Notes: a model not told the origin generated them from the letters alone. A stretch of 64,000 nucleotides of DNA from Acetobacterium woodii (GCA_016213825.1 JACQZP010000013.1:62001-126000); one strand, 5' to 3'. Counted from the stretch's first letter, positions 46,104-54,699 are shown. A program made the numbers and translations.

Positions 46104-48239
46104 ATGAGTTTAACAGATTTAATTTATGCTGGTTCAAATGCCGTTGCAGGTTTAACCGAAGGAGCTGTCAATGATGCCATCGCCAAATATGGTGAGGGTC
46201 ATTCCGTCGGATACCCGGATACGGCTTATTTTTTACCGATCATTTATGCAGCAACAGGGGTTAAGATTAAAACATTAGGTGATTTGCCAGCAGCAGTCGG
46301 CATTCTAAAAAGTTTAATTACCAATAAGGAAGATTTAGGCGAAGCTTTAAATGCCGGACTGGCCACCGCCGTCGGAGCCGAAATTATCGAAGCGATCCGC
46401 TATTTAGATGGCGATCCCTATGCCAATGATTCTGGCATTGGTTTTGTCGCTGATCCGATCATCCGTTCACTTGGGGTACCATTGGTAACTGGCGATATTC
46501 CCGGGATTGCGGTTCTTTTAGGAGAGTCATCCGATCCGGCTGCTTTGGCTGCGATTGTCAAAGATTATCAGGAAAAAGGCTTACTGACTTTTATGGTTGG
46601 TAATATTATTGAGCAAGCTTTAGAAGCCGGAGTGAAAATGGGACTGGACTACCGGGTCATTCCGTTAGGCCATGAGGTGACCTCGGTTATTCATGTTGTC
46701 TCCGTTGCTATTCGGGCTGCCTTGATCTTCGGTGGGATCGAACCCGGTAAATTACCTGAATTCCTGACTTATACCAAAGAACGGGTACCGGCTTTTGTTA
46801 ATACCTTCGGTGAATTAAATGAAGTCATTGTTTCGGTTGGCGCTGGTGCGATTGCGCTGGGCTTCCCGGTTATTGCTGACGTTCCAGTACCAGAGGTACC
46901 CGGTGCCTTAATGACCCAGGCTGATCATGCTAAAACAGTCGAATTCTCATTAGAAGCCCGAGATATTAAAATTAAAGTTACCAAAATTGATGTTCCTGTT
47001 TCGGTTGCTTCTGCCTTTGAAGGCGAGCGGGTCCGTAAAGACACCATGTTTGCCGAATTTGGCGGCAATAAAACAAAATGTTGGGAATTAGTCAAAGAAG
47101 CAGAATTAAGTGAAGTAGAAGACCATAAGATTACAGTCGTGGGACCGGAAATTGATGACGCCCAATTTGAAGGTGTTGATGTTGTCCGCTTACCACTGGG
47201 TATTTTGGTTGAAGTGGCTGGCAAGAGTATGCAAAAAGATTTTGAATCGGTTCTTGAACGTCGAATTCATTATTTCACCAATTACATCGACGGGGCTATG
47301 CATGTCGGACAACGGAATATTGCCTGGATTCGTTTGACTAAAGAAGCCTTTGAAAAAGGGTTCCGGTTAAAACACATTGGCGAAGTGCTCTACGCAAAAA
47401 TGCGCGCAGACTTTGACAATGTTGTGGATAAATGCCAGGTTACATTATACACCAATCTGGCAGATGTCGAACGGCTGGAAGAAGAAATGGTTAAACCAAT
47501 CTACGCCGAACGTGATGAACGAATGGGTGCACTAACTGACGAAAGTGTTGAAACTTTCTATACCTGTACGCTATGCCAGTCATTTGCTCCAAGCCACGTT
47601 TGTGTGGTCACACCGGAACGGCTCGGTTTGTGTGGCGCGGTTTCCTGGTTGGATAGCAAAGCTACCAAGGAATTGGATCCCGCTGGTCCTTCCCAACCAA
47701 TTGAAAAAGGCGAAGCCGTTGATGAAAAAATAGGTATTTGGGAATCGGTTAACAAAACGGTTGCGGCCGCTTCTCAGGGTGCTGTTGAGCGGGTAACGCT
47801 GTACTCAATCCTGGAAGATCCGATGACCTCCTGTGGTTGTTTTGAATGTATCTGCGGAATCATGCCAGAAGCCAATGGTGTTGTCATTGTTAACCGGGAG
47901 TTTAGTGAAATTTCGCCAGTAGGAATGACTTTTGGCGAACTGGCTTCGATGACTGGTGGTGGGGTTCAGACACCTGGCTTTATGGGTCACGGTCGTCATT
48001 TCATCGGCTCTAAAAAATTCATGTCAGCTGAAGGCGGTTTAACGCGAATTGTCTGGATGCCAAAAGAATTAAAAGACGATGTGGCTGAACGCTTAAATAA
48101 AGCAGCATTTGAGTTAACCGGGATCGAAAATTTCGTCGACATGGTTTGCGACGAAACGATTGCCACTGATTCTGAAGCGGTATTGGAATTCCTGGAATCT
48201 AAAGGCCATCCAGCCTTGGCGATGGATCCAATTATGTAA
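46104..48239 (+). CDS. acsB: CO-methylating acetyl-CoA synthase, copy 2
   Basis: 711 aa from the ATG at 46104 (AAAGGAAGTG upstream). All A-cluster ligands are kept: C488, C491, C500, C510, C577, C579. From about residue 305 on it is nearly the same as copy 1, but the N-terminal domain is much more diverged and has no cysteine before C326, where copy 1 has five. Codon use is less biased (CGG, GCC, CTG common). It could assemble with a different CODH or serve when copy 1 is not made; catalytic ability looks intact. Confidence 0.95.
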   Translation: MSLTDLIYAGSNAVAGLTEGAVNDAIAKYGEGHSVGYPDTAYFLPIIYAATGVKIKTLGDLPAAVGILKSLITNKEDLGEALNAGLATAVGAEIIEAIRYLDGDPYANDSGIGFVADPIIRSLGVPLVTGDIPGIAVLLGESSDPAALAAIVKDYQEKGLLTFMVGNIIEQALEAGVKMGLDYRVIPLGHEVTSVIHVVSVAIRAALIFGGIEPGKLPEFLTYTKERVPAFVNTFGELNEVIVSVGAGAIALGFPVIADVPVPEVPGALMTQADHAKTVEFSLEARDIKIKVTKIDVPVSVASAFEGERVRKDTMFAEFGGNKTKCWELVKEAELSEVEDHKITVVGPEIDDAQFEGVDVVRLPLGILVEVAGKSMQKDFESVLERRIHYFTNYIDGAMHVGQRNIAWIRLTKEAFEKGFRLKHIGEVLYAKMRADFDNVVDKCQVTLYTNLADVERLEEEMVKPIYAERDERMGALTDESVETFYTCTLCQSFAPSHVCVVTPERLGLCGAVSWLDSKATKELDPAGPSQPIEKGEAVDEKIGIWESVNKTVAAASQGAVERVTLYSILEDPMTSCGCFECICGIMPEANGVVIVNREFSEISPVGMTFGELASMTGGGVQTPGFMGHGRHFIGSKKFMSAEGGLTRIVWMPKELKDDVAERLNKAAFELTGIENFVDMVCDETIATDSEAVLEFLESKGHPALAMDPIM

Positions 48240-48357
48240 TAAAACAGCCTTAAATTAAGACTGATATAGTATTATAAATGTATAGTCGCCCCTTAGCTTG
48301 TGTTAAGGGGTGGACTGTGTTAAAATAGCCTCAAATAAAAGAAAGGAGACTGAGAAC

Positions 48358-48555
48358 ATGTGTGAATCTTCAGCTTATATGATTACTCCTGAAGGAGAAA
48401 CAAAGATAATGGACTATGTTGTCGATATCGTTCCAAATGACGATGGTAGCTTGACCCTGTCCGATTTATTGGGTGGTACAAAAATTGTTCAAGGCAAACT
48501 AAAAGAAGTGAAACTTCTTAACCACAAAATTATTATCGAAGGAACAACGGTTTAA
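48358..48555 (+). CDS. cooT: CooT-family nickel-binding protein
   Basis: 65 aa from the ATG at 48358 (AAAGGAGAC upstream). Starts MCESSAYM, with the invariant Cys2 that binds Ni2+ in CooT of Rhodospirillum rubrum; the rest is a small beta barrel (VVDIVPNDDGSLTLSDLLGG). CooT is a dimeric nickel chaperone for CODH. Placed right after acsB copy 2, it supports a nickel-delivery function for the whole tail of the cluster. Confidence 0.88.
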   Translation: MCESSAYMITPEGETKIMDYVVDIVPNDDGSLTLSDLLGGTKIVQGKLKEVKLLNHKIIIEGTTV

Positions 48556-48557
48556 TT

Positions 48558-48980
48558 ATGAACATTGTTGTGCTCGACGGTATGGGAGGCGGCATTGGGT
48601 CACGGATTGTTGGAATCCTTAAAGAAGAAATTCCACCATATATTGAAGTATATGGGCTGGGAACTAACGCCTTGGCCACTGCTGCGATGCTAAAAAAGGG
48701 TGCCAATAAAGGGGCCACTGGTGAAAATGCCATCGCTGTAACAGTAAAAAAAGCGGATTTTATTATCGGCTCAATTGCGATGACGATTCCAAACTCCATG
48801 ATGGGCGAAGTGACGCCGAAAATGGTTGAAGCCATTGGAAATAGTGACGGATTTAAAATCTATATCCCGATTCTTCCTGAAAATCACCACATTGTTTCAC
48901 TGGAGGAAAAACCATTATTGCTCCAAATTCGTGAAGCCGTGTCGTTGATTAAAAAAGAACTCAATTTAGGAGACGTGTAA
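48558..48980 (+). CDS. DUF3842 family protein
   Basis: 140 aa. Opens with VVLDGMGGGIGSRIV, a glycine-rich nucleotide-binding-like loop, followed by GLGTNALATAAMLKKGAN and a GSIAMTIPNSMMGEVTP block typical of DUF3842. Function unknown; it follows cooT by 2 bp and is directly joined to the next gene, so it is part of the same unit. Confidence 0.85.
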   Translation: MNIVVLDGMGGGIGSRIVGILKEEIPPYIEVYGLGTNALATAAMLKKGANKGATGENAIAVTVKKADFIIGSIAMTIPNSMMGEVTPKMVEAIGNSDGFKIYIPILPENHHIVSLEEKPLLLQIREAVSLIKKELNLGDV

Positions 48981-49199
48981 ATGGATGCTAAATTAAATAT
49001 GGATAAGGATGAAGAAATCTTCAAAGTTTTTCTGGCACATTGGATTAACCATACGGGTGATCACATTGAAGGTTACCGGGAATGGGCAGAAAAATTAAAG
49101 GATACATCAAAAGACAGTGTTTCTAGAGAAATATTTTTAGCGATTGAAAAAATGCGAGCTGCGCAAAAGAAGATAATGGAAGCAAAAATGCGTTTCTAA
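48981..49199 (+). CDS. Small helical protein homologous to the C-terminal domain of the histidine-rich protein
   Basis: 72 aa, start immediately after the DUF3842 stop (AGGAGACGTG RBS). The whole length after residue 8 lines up with residues 144-209 of the His-rich protein: shared pattern HWxxHxxDHxxxYxxWxEK, then KxxVxxxIxxAI, then EAK near the end. The HW..H..DH histidines may bind a metal. No named family is recognised. Confidence 0.83.
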   Translation: MDAKLNMDKDEEIFKVFLAHWINHTGDHIEGYREWAEKLKDTSKDSVSREIFLAIEKMRAAQKKIMEAKMRF

Positions 49200-49249
49200 G
49201 AATTTTTTTCACTGCAAAATAAAAGCCAACCACAACCCATGCTTGAAAG

Positions 49250-49361
49250 CAGGACTTTTAGTTCTGTTTTTTTTATGTGCATGAATTGATTGGTGATTGG
49301 GAAGATGTATTTTGTAATTAGCCATCGAAGAAATGAAAATCATTTTTTCGGTGGCTTTTTT
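49250..49361 (+). terminator. Two terminators after the acs tail
   Basis: Hairpin 1: CAGGAC (49250-49255) with GTTCTG (49261-49266) and T8. Hairpin 2: GCCATCGAA (49321-49329) with TTCGGTGGC (49347-49355, one G-T pair) and T6. Together they isolate the acs region from the next gene. Confidence 0.8.
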
Positions 49362-49436
49362 AATAAAAGGTTATGTGCTTATTTAGAGTTAGTGTATAAT
49401 AAGTGAAAATAGAAAAATAAAAGAAGGTTTTAAAAA

Positions 49437-50258
49437 ATGCGAATAAAAGATAAAAAACGGTTTATAATTGCCTGTGGGGGATTGGCTGCAATTGTAATTC
49501 TGGTTATTGTAGTATTAACCATCGGGTTTATGAATAATAATAAAACCCAAACATCGGCAAACAATAAACAGAATGTCGAAACAACAACCGTACAGACCAC
49601 AACGGCCAAAGAAACAGCACCGGTATCCAATTCACAAACCGTTGCAGTTGAACAGCCAGTACCGGTCGAAACGAAAGATGACACTAAAAATGCCAATACG
49701 ACCAGCACTGATAGCATCACCATGCTGGTCAATAAAAACCATAGCATTGCAGCCAGTTATGTGCCCGCCGATCTGGTGACAGTTAATTTGCCATCAACCC
49801 GAGAAACGCAGATGCGAAGCGTAGCGGCGGAAGCCTTGGTTAAACTTTTTAATGCGGCCAGTAGTGCCGGTTATGATCTTTCCTGTTGTTCCGGCTACCG
49901 ATCTTACGAAACTCAGTCCGAATTGTACGCCTGGAATGTCGATATCTATGGGGTTGATGGAGCTGAACTGGTCAGCGCCCGACCGGGAATGAGTGAACAT
50001 CAGCTTGGGCTGGCCATGGATGTGACCAGCGCTACGGTAGGGTTTGATTTATTGGAAAGTTTCGGTTCGACTCCGGAAGGTCAATTCCTTAAAGACAATG
50101 CGTATAAATATGGCTTTATTGTTCGTTATCCTCAAGGTAAAACAGAGATTACCGGCTATGCCTATGAACCTTGGCATCTGCGCTATTTGGGCGTGGATGT
50201 CGCGACGGAGATTTATAACAGTGGAAAAACCATGGAAGAATATTATGGAACAAATTAA
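49437..50258 (+). CDS. M15-family D-alanyl-D-alanine carboxypeptidase (VanY-like)
   Basis: 273 aa. One N-terminal hydrophobic helix (about residues 12-32) and a Thr/Gln-rich linker to about residue 85 place the domain outside the cell. Zinc-ligand motifs SEHQLGLAMDV and EPWHLRYLG are intact, as is SGYRSYETQ. It trims the last D-Ala of peptidoglycan stem peptides. Single gene. Confidence 0.92.
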   Translation: MRIKDKKRFIIACGGLAAIVILVIVVLTIGFMNNNKTQTSANNKQNVETTTVQTTTAKETAPVSNSQTVAVEQPVPVETKDDTKNANTTSTDSITMLVNKNHSIAASYVPADLVTVNLPSTRETQMRSVAAEALVKLFNAASSAGYDLSCCSGYRSYETQSELYAWNVDIYGVDGAELVSARPGMSEHQLGLAMDVTSATVGFDLLESFGSTPEGQFLKDNAYKYGFIVRYPQGKTEITGYAYEPWHLRYLGVDVATEIYNSGKTMEEYYGTN

Positions 50259-50392
50259 TTAAGCAACTATTTTGTCTGGATTGCAAAAGGGTATCTGTTG
50301 AAGATATCCTTTTGTTTTTAAAAAATAAAAACGAATCATAAAAAACTATTTAAATAAAAGTGTTTTATTGGTATAATAAGCAGGTATTTCGT

Positions 50393-50469
50393 GCGCCCGT
50401 AGCTCAGGTGGATAGAGCAGTAGTTTCCTAAACTGCGTGCCGGAGGTTCAAATCCTCTCGGGTGCACCA
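50393..50469 (+). tRNA. tRNA-Arg (anticodon CCU)
   Basis: Cloverleaf folds fully: acceptor GCGCCCG/CGGGTGC, D arm GCTC/GAGC, anticodon stem GTAGT/ACTGC with loop TTCCTAA (anticodon CCT at 50427-50429), T arm with GGTTCAAATCC. CCA is encoded (50467-50469). It reads the AGG codon. Confidence 0.95.
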
Positions 50470-50479
50470 AAAAGAATTT

Positions 50480-50500
50480 AACGGCGTTTGGCCGTTTTTT
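50480..50500 (+). terminator. Terminator after tRNA-Arg
   Basis: AACGGC pairs with GCCGTT around a 5-nt loop, then T6. Confidence 0.75.
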
Positions 50501-50604
50501 ATTTTAAAAATATCTTAAATAAGAAAATAAAGCCATTGCAATGTCGAACAACAAGGTTTATACTTTCAAAGATTGCAAATAAACAGAATGGGATGAGGAT
50601 TAGA

Positions 50605-50790
50605 ATGGAAGACTACAAGAAATATTTAATCGTTTTTGGGCTTTTATTGTTGTTTGCACTGATATCACCCATTATTCTGGCCTGGTTGAATATTATCCTT
50701 TCGCCCTATATTACAACGGCTGGCGTCGCAATGATCATCTTTGTCGTAACGGTTCTGATTGCCTGGTTTGGAAAGATTGGGCGAAAATAA
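50605..50790 (+). CDS. Small two-helix membrane protein
   Basis: 61 aa from the ATG at 50605, which has GAGG 6 nt upstream; the longer frame from 50488 has no RBS. Two hydrophobic helices (about residues 7-25 and 33-53) with a short turn. No family recognised. Confidence 0.6.
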   Translation: MEDYKKYLIVFGLLLLFALISPIILAWLNIILSPYITTAGVAMIIFVVTVLIAWFGKIGRK

Positions 50791-50866
50791 CGCGGTTAAC
50801 ATTAACTAGAGATGAAGAACAAATATAACAGATAGAACTAATTTAGAAAAACAGCAGGAGATTAAG

Positions 50867-51364
50867 TTGAAGATACGATTAGTAGAAGAGAAAGATTATC
50901 AGCGGGTACTGGATATTTTGAATGAAGCCATTGCCGCCAGGAAGTTTACGGCGCAATTGTCACCAGCGACCATGGCAATGCGTAAAGACTGGTTTATCCA
51001 TCATTCAGCACCACGACATCCGATGTTTGTTGCCGAAATAGATGATCAGGTTGTCGGTTGGATCACCCTGACAGAATTCCGGGCTGGTCGGGAAGGCTTT
51101 CGGTTTACATCCGAAGTCAGTTATTATATCGATAGCCGCTGTCATCGAAAGGGGATTGGCTCGATGCTGATGAGCCGTGCCATTGAAGCAGCAAAGGAAA
51201 TCGGTTTTCGCAATCTCGTCGCGGTGGTGTTTGACAGTAATATCAGTAGCCGAAAATTGGTGAAAAAATTTGGCTTTAAACTATGGGGACATATGCCAGA
51301 AGCAGTTGATATTGATGGAAAAAGCATCGGTTGCGATTATTGGGGATTAAAAATAGAAAAATAA
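50867..51364 (+). CDS. GNAT-family N-acetyltransferase
   Basis: 165 aa, TTG start with CAGGAG 6 nt upstream. The acetyl-CoA loop is CHRKGIGSMLM, and the layout resembles phosphinothricin acetyltransferases (RLVEEKDY start, GHMPEAVDIDGK near the end). Target unknown; amino-acid or drug acetylation is typical. Confidence 0.88.
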   Translation: MKIRLVEEKDYQRVLDILNEAIAARKFTAQLSPATMAMRKDWFIHHSAPRHPMFVAEIDDQVVGWITLTEFRAGREGFRFTSEVSYYIDSRCHRKGIGSMLMSRAIEAAKEIGFRNLVAVVFDSNISSRKLVKKFGFKLWGHMPEAVDIDGKSIGCDYWGLKIEK

Positions 51365-51415
51365 TAAAACGCGCTTGATTATTTGTGGCGTTGCTGATAT
51401 AATTTTAATGTTGTT

Positions 51416-51438
51416 CAAAAAGGCTTGGCCTTTTTTTT
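51416..51438 (+). terminator. Terminator upstream of rpmG
   Basis: AAAAAGGC (51417-51424) pairs with GCCTTTTT around TTG, with T run to 51438. Confidence 0.65.
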
Positions 51439-51498
51439 ATTTGGGCAGAAGCATTGGTCAAAGATAAAGAAAATCATGAATAATCAACAATGTTTTCA

Positions 51499-51528
51499 TT
51501 GACAAAAATAAGGTTGTCGTGGTATTCT
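51499..51528 (+). promoter_or_regulatory. Promoter of rpmG-secE-nusG
   Basis: TTGACA (51499-51504), 18-bp spacer, TATTCT (51523-51528). Confidence 0.75.
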
Positions 51529-51608
51529 ATGTTAGTGACTATGAAAATAGGGAACGTGTGCCTGCGTGTTCCTGCGGGTGTTGATATAAGGATGTAGGAG
51601 GTGCTGGA

Positions 51609-51758
51609 ATGAGAGTAAAAGTTACTTTAGCATGTACAGAATGCAAGCAAAGAAATTACGATACCATGAAAAACAAGAAGAATAACCCTGATCGTTTAGA
51701 AGTGGATAAGTATTGCAGATTTTGCAAGAAGCATACACCACATAAAGAAACGAAATAA
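51609..51758 (+). CDS. rpmG: 50S ribosomal protein L33
   Basis: 49 aa. Starts [12 protein letters not shown]; the two CxxC pairs (C9/C12 and C36/C39) make this the zinc-binding form of L33. RBS TAGGAGGTG at 51596-51604. First gene before secE and nusG, the usual bacterial order. Confidence 0.95.
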   Translation: MRVKVTLACTECKQRNYDTMKNKKNNPDRLEVDKYCRFCKKHTPHKETK

Positions 51759-51776
51759 TGGATAAAGAGGAATATC

Positions 51777-52154
51777 ATGGCAACAAATAAAAAAGCTAAA
51801 AATGCCAGTAGTAAGCAAGGAAAAGAAAACACCCAGCAACAGGCACAAAAAACCGGAGATAAGGCAACAAACCTGGTAAAAGAGGAAAAGAAAACGCCTC
51901 AATCAACGGCAAAAAATGAGAAAAAAACACAAAAGAAGTCAAGCGAAAAAAGTAAAGAACCAAATATTTTTCAAAGAATGGTCGGCTTTTTAAAAGGTGT
52001 TCACCATGAATTAAGAAAAGTTACTTGGTTGACTAAAGAAGAATTGCTTCAACGTACCGGTATTGTAGCTGGAATTGTTGGGATATTCACTTTTCTCGTT
52101 TGGGTTGTTGATACAGGATTAGGTGCACTTGCCGCGTTATTTATAAACATTTAG
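51777..52154 (+). CDS. secE: Preprotein translocase subunit SecE
   Basis: 125 aa. A long Lys/Gln/Thr-rich N-terminal extension (about 60 residues) precedes the SecE core: FLKGVHHELRKVTWLTKEEL and a single C-terminal membrane helix. The extension is unusually long for a one-helix SecE. Between rpmG and nusG. Confidence 0.93.
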   Translation: MATNKKAKNASSKQGKENTQQQAQKTGDKATNLVKEEKKTPQSTAKNEKKTQKKSSEKSKEPNIFQRMVGFLKGVHHELRKVTWLTKEELLQRTGIVAGIVGIFTFLVWVVDTGLGALAALFINI

Positions 52155-52167
52155 GTAAGGGAGAACC

Positions 52168-52704
52168 ATGGATAGTAATCAACACGAACAGGCCCAATGG
52201 TTTGTTGCACATACCTATTCCGGTTATGAGAATAAGGTTAAAGCAAGCATTGAAGCCACAGTAGAAAACAGAAATATGGAGGACGTGATCCTAGAGGTTC
52301 AGGTTCCCGTACAAGAAGTAGTGGAAAGTAAGAACGGCAAGCGGGTCGTTAAAGAAAAGAAACTATTTCCAGGTTATGTCATGATCAAAATGTTCATGAC
52401 AGATGATTCATGGTATGTTGTTAGAAATACCCGTGGTGTCACCGGGTTTGTTGGTCCTGCCTCAAAACCTGTACCCTTGTCCAAGGCTGAACTAAAAAGC
52501 ATGGGCATTCGTCAACAGCGTGTTGAAATAAGCATGCATGTTGGAGAAGAAGTCAAGGTTATTGAAGGACCATTGGAAGGTTTCACCGGAGTTATTGAAG
52601 AAGTACATGCTGAGAAATCAAAAGTTAAGGTCAATGTTTCCATGTTTGGACGAGATACTCTCGCTGAACTGGGATTTGAACAAATAGAAAAAATTATCAC
52701 TTAA
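52168..52704 (+). CDS. nusG: Transcription termination/antitermination protein NusG
   Basis: 178 aa. N-terminal NGN domain (WFVAHTYSGYENKVK) and C-terminal KOW domain (VIEGPLEGFTGVIEEV). Binds RNA polymerase and affects pausing, Rho and ribosome coupling. 13 bp after secE. Confidence 0.96.
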   Translation: MDSNQHEQAQWFVAHTYSGYENKVKASIEATVENRNMEDVILEVQVPVQEVVESKNGKRVVKEKKLFPGYVMIKMFMTDDSWYVVRNTRGVTGFVGPASKPVPLSKAELKSMGIRQQRVEISMHVGEEVKVIEGPLEGFTGVIEEVHAEKSKVKVNVSMFGRDTLAELGFEQIEKIIT

Positions 52705-52775
52705 GGAAAAAACTATTCTTCATGCTACTCCCACTGGGAGAAAAAATACTATAATAAAATGAAGGAGGTGTTAAC

Positions 52776-53201
52776 ATGGCAAAAAAAGTAATTGGTATGA
52801 TTAAATTACAAATTCCTGCCGGTAAAGCAACACCAGCACCACCAGTTGGACCTGCATTAGGTCAACATGGGGTTAATATTATGGGATTCTGTAAAGAATT
52901 CAACGCAAAAACTGCAAATGATGCAGGAATGATTATTCCTGTTGTAATCACTGTTTATCAGGATCGTTCTTACTCATTTATTACAAAAACACCACCAGCA
53001 GCCGTTCTGTTAAAGAAAATTGCTGGAATTGAGTCTGGATCTGGCGTACCTAACAAAACTAAGGTAGCTAAGGTTACAACTGAACAATTAAGAGAAATCG
53101 CAACATTAAAAATGCCTGATTTAAATGCGGCATCTGTAGAATCAGCGATGAGAATGATCGCTGGAACCGCCCGTAGCATGGGTATTACAATCGAAGAATA
53201 A
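52776..53201 (+). CDS. rplK: 50S ribosomal protein L11
   Basis: 141 aa, full length, with the [20 protein letters not shown] block. RBS AAGGAGGTG. The 71-bp gap to nusG holds a short hairpin (CTCCCACTGGGAG). Confidence 0.97.
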   Translation: MAKKVIGMIKLQIPAGKATPAPPVGPALGQHGVNIMGFCKEFNAKTANDAGMIIPVVITVYQDRSYSFITKTPPAAVLLKKIAGIESGSGVPNKTKVAKVTTEQLREIATLKMPDLNAASVESAMRMIAGTARSMGITIEE

Positions 53202-53262
53202 TTTTAGAAGGTAGAAACACCTTAAGTGGGAGGGAAACCGCTATTACCACAAGGAGGCAAAG

Positions 53263-53952
53263 ATGAAAAAAGGAAAAAAATATCAAGATTTGGTAAAAAG
53301 CTTTGATAAGCAAGAGTTATTTGAACTGGATGCAGCTATTGCACAGGTTAAAAAACTTGCCACTGCAAAGTTTGACGAAACCATTGAATTGCATGTAAAA
53401 CTGGGTGTTGACTCACGTCATGCCGATCAACAGGTTCGTGGAGCAATCGTTCTGCCACATGGTACAGGTAAAACAGTTAAAGTTCTTGTTATCGCCAAAG
53501 GTGATAAATTGAAAGAAGCTGAGGATGCCGGTGCAGATTTCTTTGGTGAAGACGATATTATCGATAAAATTCAAAAAGAAAACTGGTTTGATTTTGATGT
53601 AATGATTGCTACTCCAGATATGATGGGTAAGGTTGGTCGTTTAGGTCGAGTATTAGGACCTAAAGGTTTAATGCCTAATCCAAAATCAGGAACTGTAACC
53701 ATGGATGTTGCAAAAGCTGTTGCAGATACAAAAGCCGGTAAGGTTGAGTATCGTTTAGACAAAACCAATATTATTCATGTAATCATTGGTAAAGCATCTT
53801 TTACCGAAGAAGCTTTAAAAGAAAACATGATGGTATTATTGGATACTGTTAAAAAAGCAAAACCAGCTGCTTCAAAGGGTCAATACTTTAGAAGTGTTAC
53901 TCTGGCAAGTACCATGAGTCCTGGAGTTAAAGTCAACACAGGAAAAATCTAG
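53263..53952 (+). CDS. rplA: 50S ribosomal protein L1
   Basis: 229 aa, normal. [20 protein letters not shown] and the [17 protein letters not shown]-terminus are diagnostic. L1 of many bacteria represses its own L11-L1 operon; the AGGGAAACCG region before it may be part of such a site. Confidence 0.97.
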   Translation: MKKGKKYQDLVKSFDKQELFELDAAIAQVKKLATAKFDETIELHVKLGVDSRHADQQVRGAIVLPHGTGKTVKVLVIAKGDKLKEAEDAGADFFGEDDIIDKIQKENWFDFDVMIATPDMMGKVGRLGRVLGPKGLMPNPKSGTVTMDVAKAVADTKAGKVEYRLDKTNIIHVIIGKASFTEEALKENMMVLLDTVKKAKPAASKGQYFRSVTLASTMSPGVKVNTGKI

Positions 53953-53990
53953 GAGTTTATTGATTGATTTTACATAAACTCTAAAACGAC

Positions 53991-54019
53991 TTGACATAGA
54001 AAATGACAAATGATACAAT
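53991..54019 (+). promoter_or_regulatory. Promoter of rplJL
   Basis: TTGACA (53991-53996), 17-bp spacer, TACAAT (54014-54019). It gives rplJ-rplL its own transcript with the L10 leader. Confidence 0.85.
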
Positions 54020-54029
54020 AGCGTCGTTG

Positions 54030-54148
54030 TTAAAGACGCATTCATCCATAGACAGTAGGTGTACATAAATCCTACCGAGGTTGAAGAGAAAAAAGCTTAT
54101 TATTAAATATAAAGCTCTCTTCACGCTGTGGAGTGAGCTTTTTTGATA
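54030..54148 (+). ncRNA. Ribosomal protein L10 leader
   Basis: The leader between the promoter and rplJ has the GTAGGTG...CCTACCG stem region near 54055-54080 seen in Firmicute L10 leaders, followed by an attenuator-like hairpin (AAAGCTCTCTT near 54110 with GAGTGAGCTTTTTT ending at 54145). L10(L12) complex is known to bind such leaders and lower its own expression. Confidence 0.82.
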
Positions 54149-54177
54149 CGATTTTTAAAAGGAGGTGCAGATAATAC

Positions 54178-54699
54178 ATGCCAAAGATTGAAGTAAAACA
54201 AGTTGTAGTACAAGAAATTGCAGAAAAACTTCGTAACGCTCAAACAGCGGTTCTCGTCGACTATCGTGGTTTGAATGTTGAAGAAGTAACTGAGTTGCGA
54301 TCCCTGGCTCGAGCAGCAGGTATCGACTACAAGGTATATAAAAATTCAATGATGCGGTTCGCTGCTAAAGAAACCGGCTTTGAAGGTTTACTTGACGTTT
54401 TGGTTGGACCTACTGCAATTGCTTTCTGTGATACAGATCCAGTTGCGCCAGCAAAACTACTTAGCGAGTTTGCAAAAAAACATAAAGCTTTAGAAATTAA
54501 AGCAGGTATGGTTGATGGTAAGGTTTTAGACGTTCAAGGCGTTGCGGATCTTGCAGAATTACCACCACGAGAAGTACTGGTTGCCCAGGTTCTTGGTGGC
54601 TTAAACGCACCAATTTCAGGTTTTGTTAACGTACTTAACGGAAACATGCGTGGATTGGTTGTCGCATTAAATGCGATTGCAGAACAAAAACAAGCTTAA
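54178..54699 (+). CDS. rplJ: 50S ribosomal protein L10
   Basis: 173 aa. Conserved VLVDYRGLNVEEVTELR and YKNSMMRFA segments; the C-terminal helix binds L12 dimers. RBS AAAGGAGGTG. Confidence 0.96.
   Translation: MPKIEVKQVVVQEIAEKLRNAQTAVLVDYRGLNVEEVTELRSLARAAGIDYKVYKNSMMRFAAKETGFEGLLDVLVGPTAIAFCDTDPVAPAKLLSEFAKKHKALEIKAGMVDGKVLDVQGVADLAELPPREVLVAQVLGGLNAPISGFVNVLNGNMRGLVVALNAIAEQKQA

Noticed and set aside
42945-48239. acsB duplication as an assembly artefact
   Set aside because: The copies differ throughout at silent sites and have clearly different N-terminal domains.
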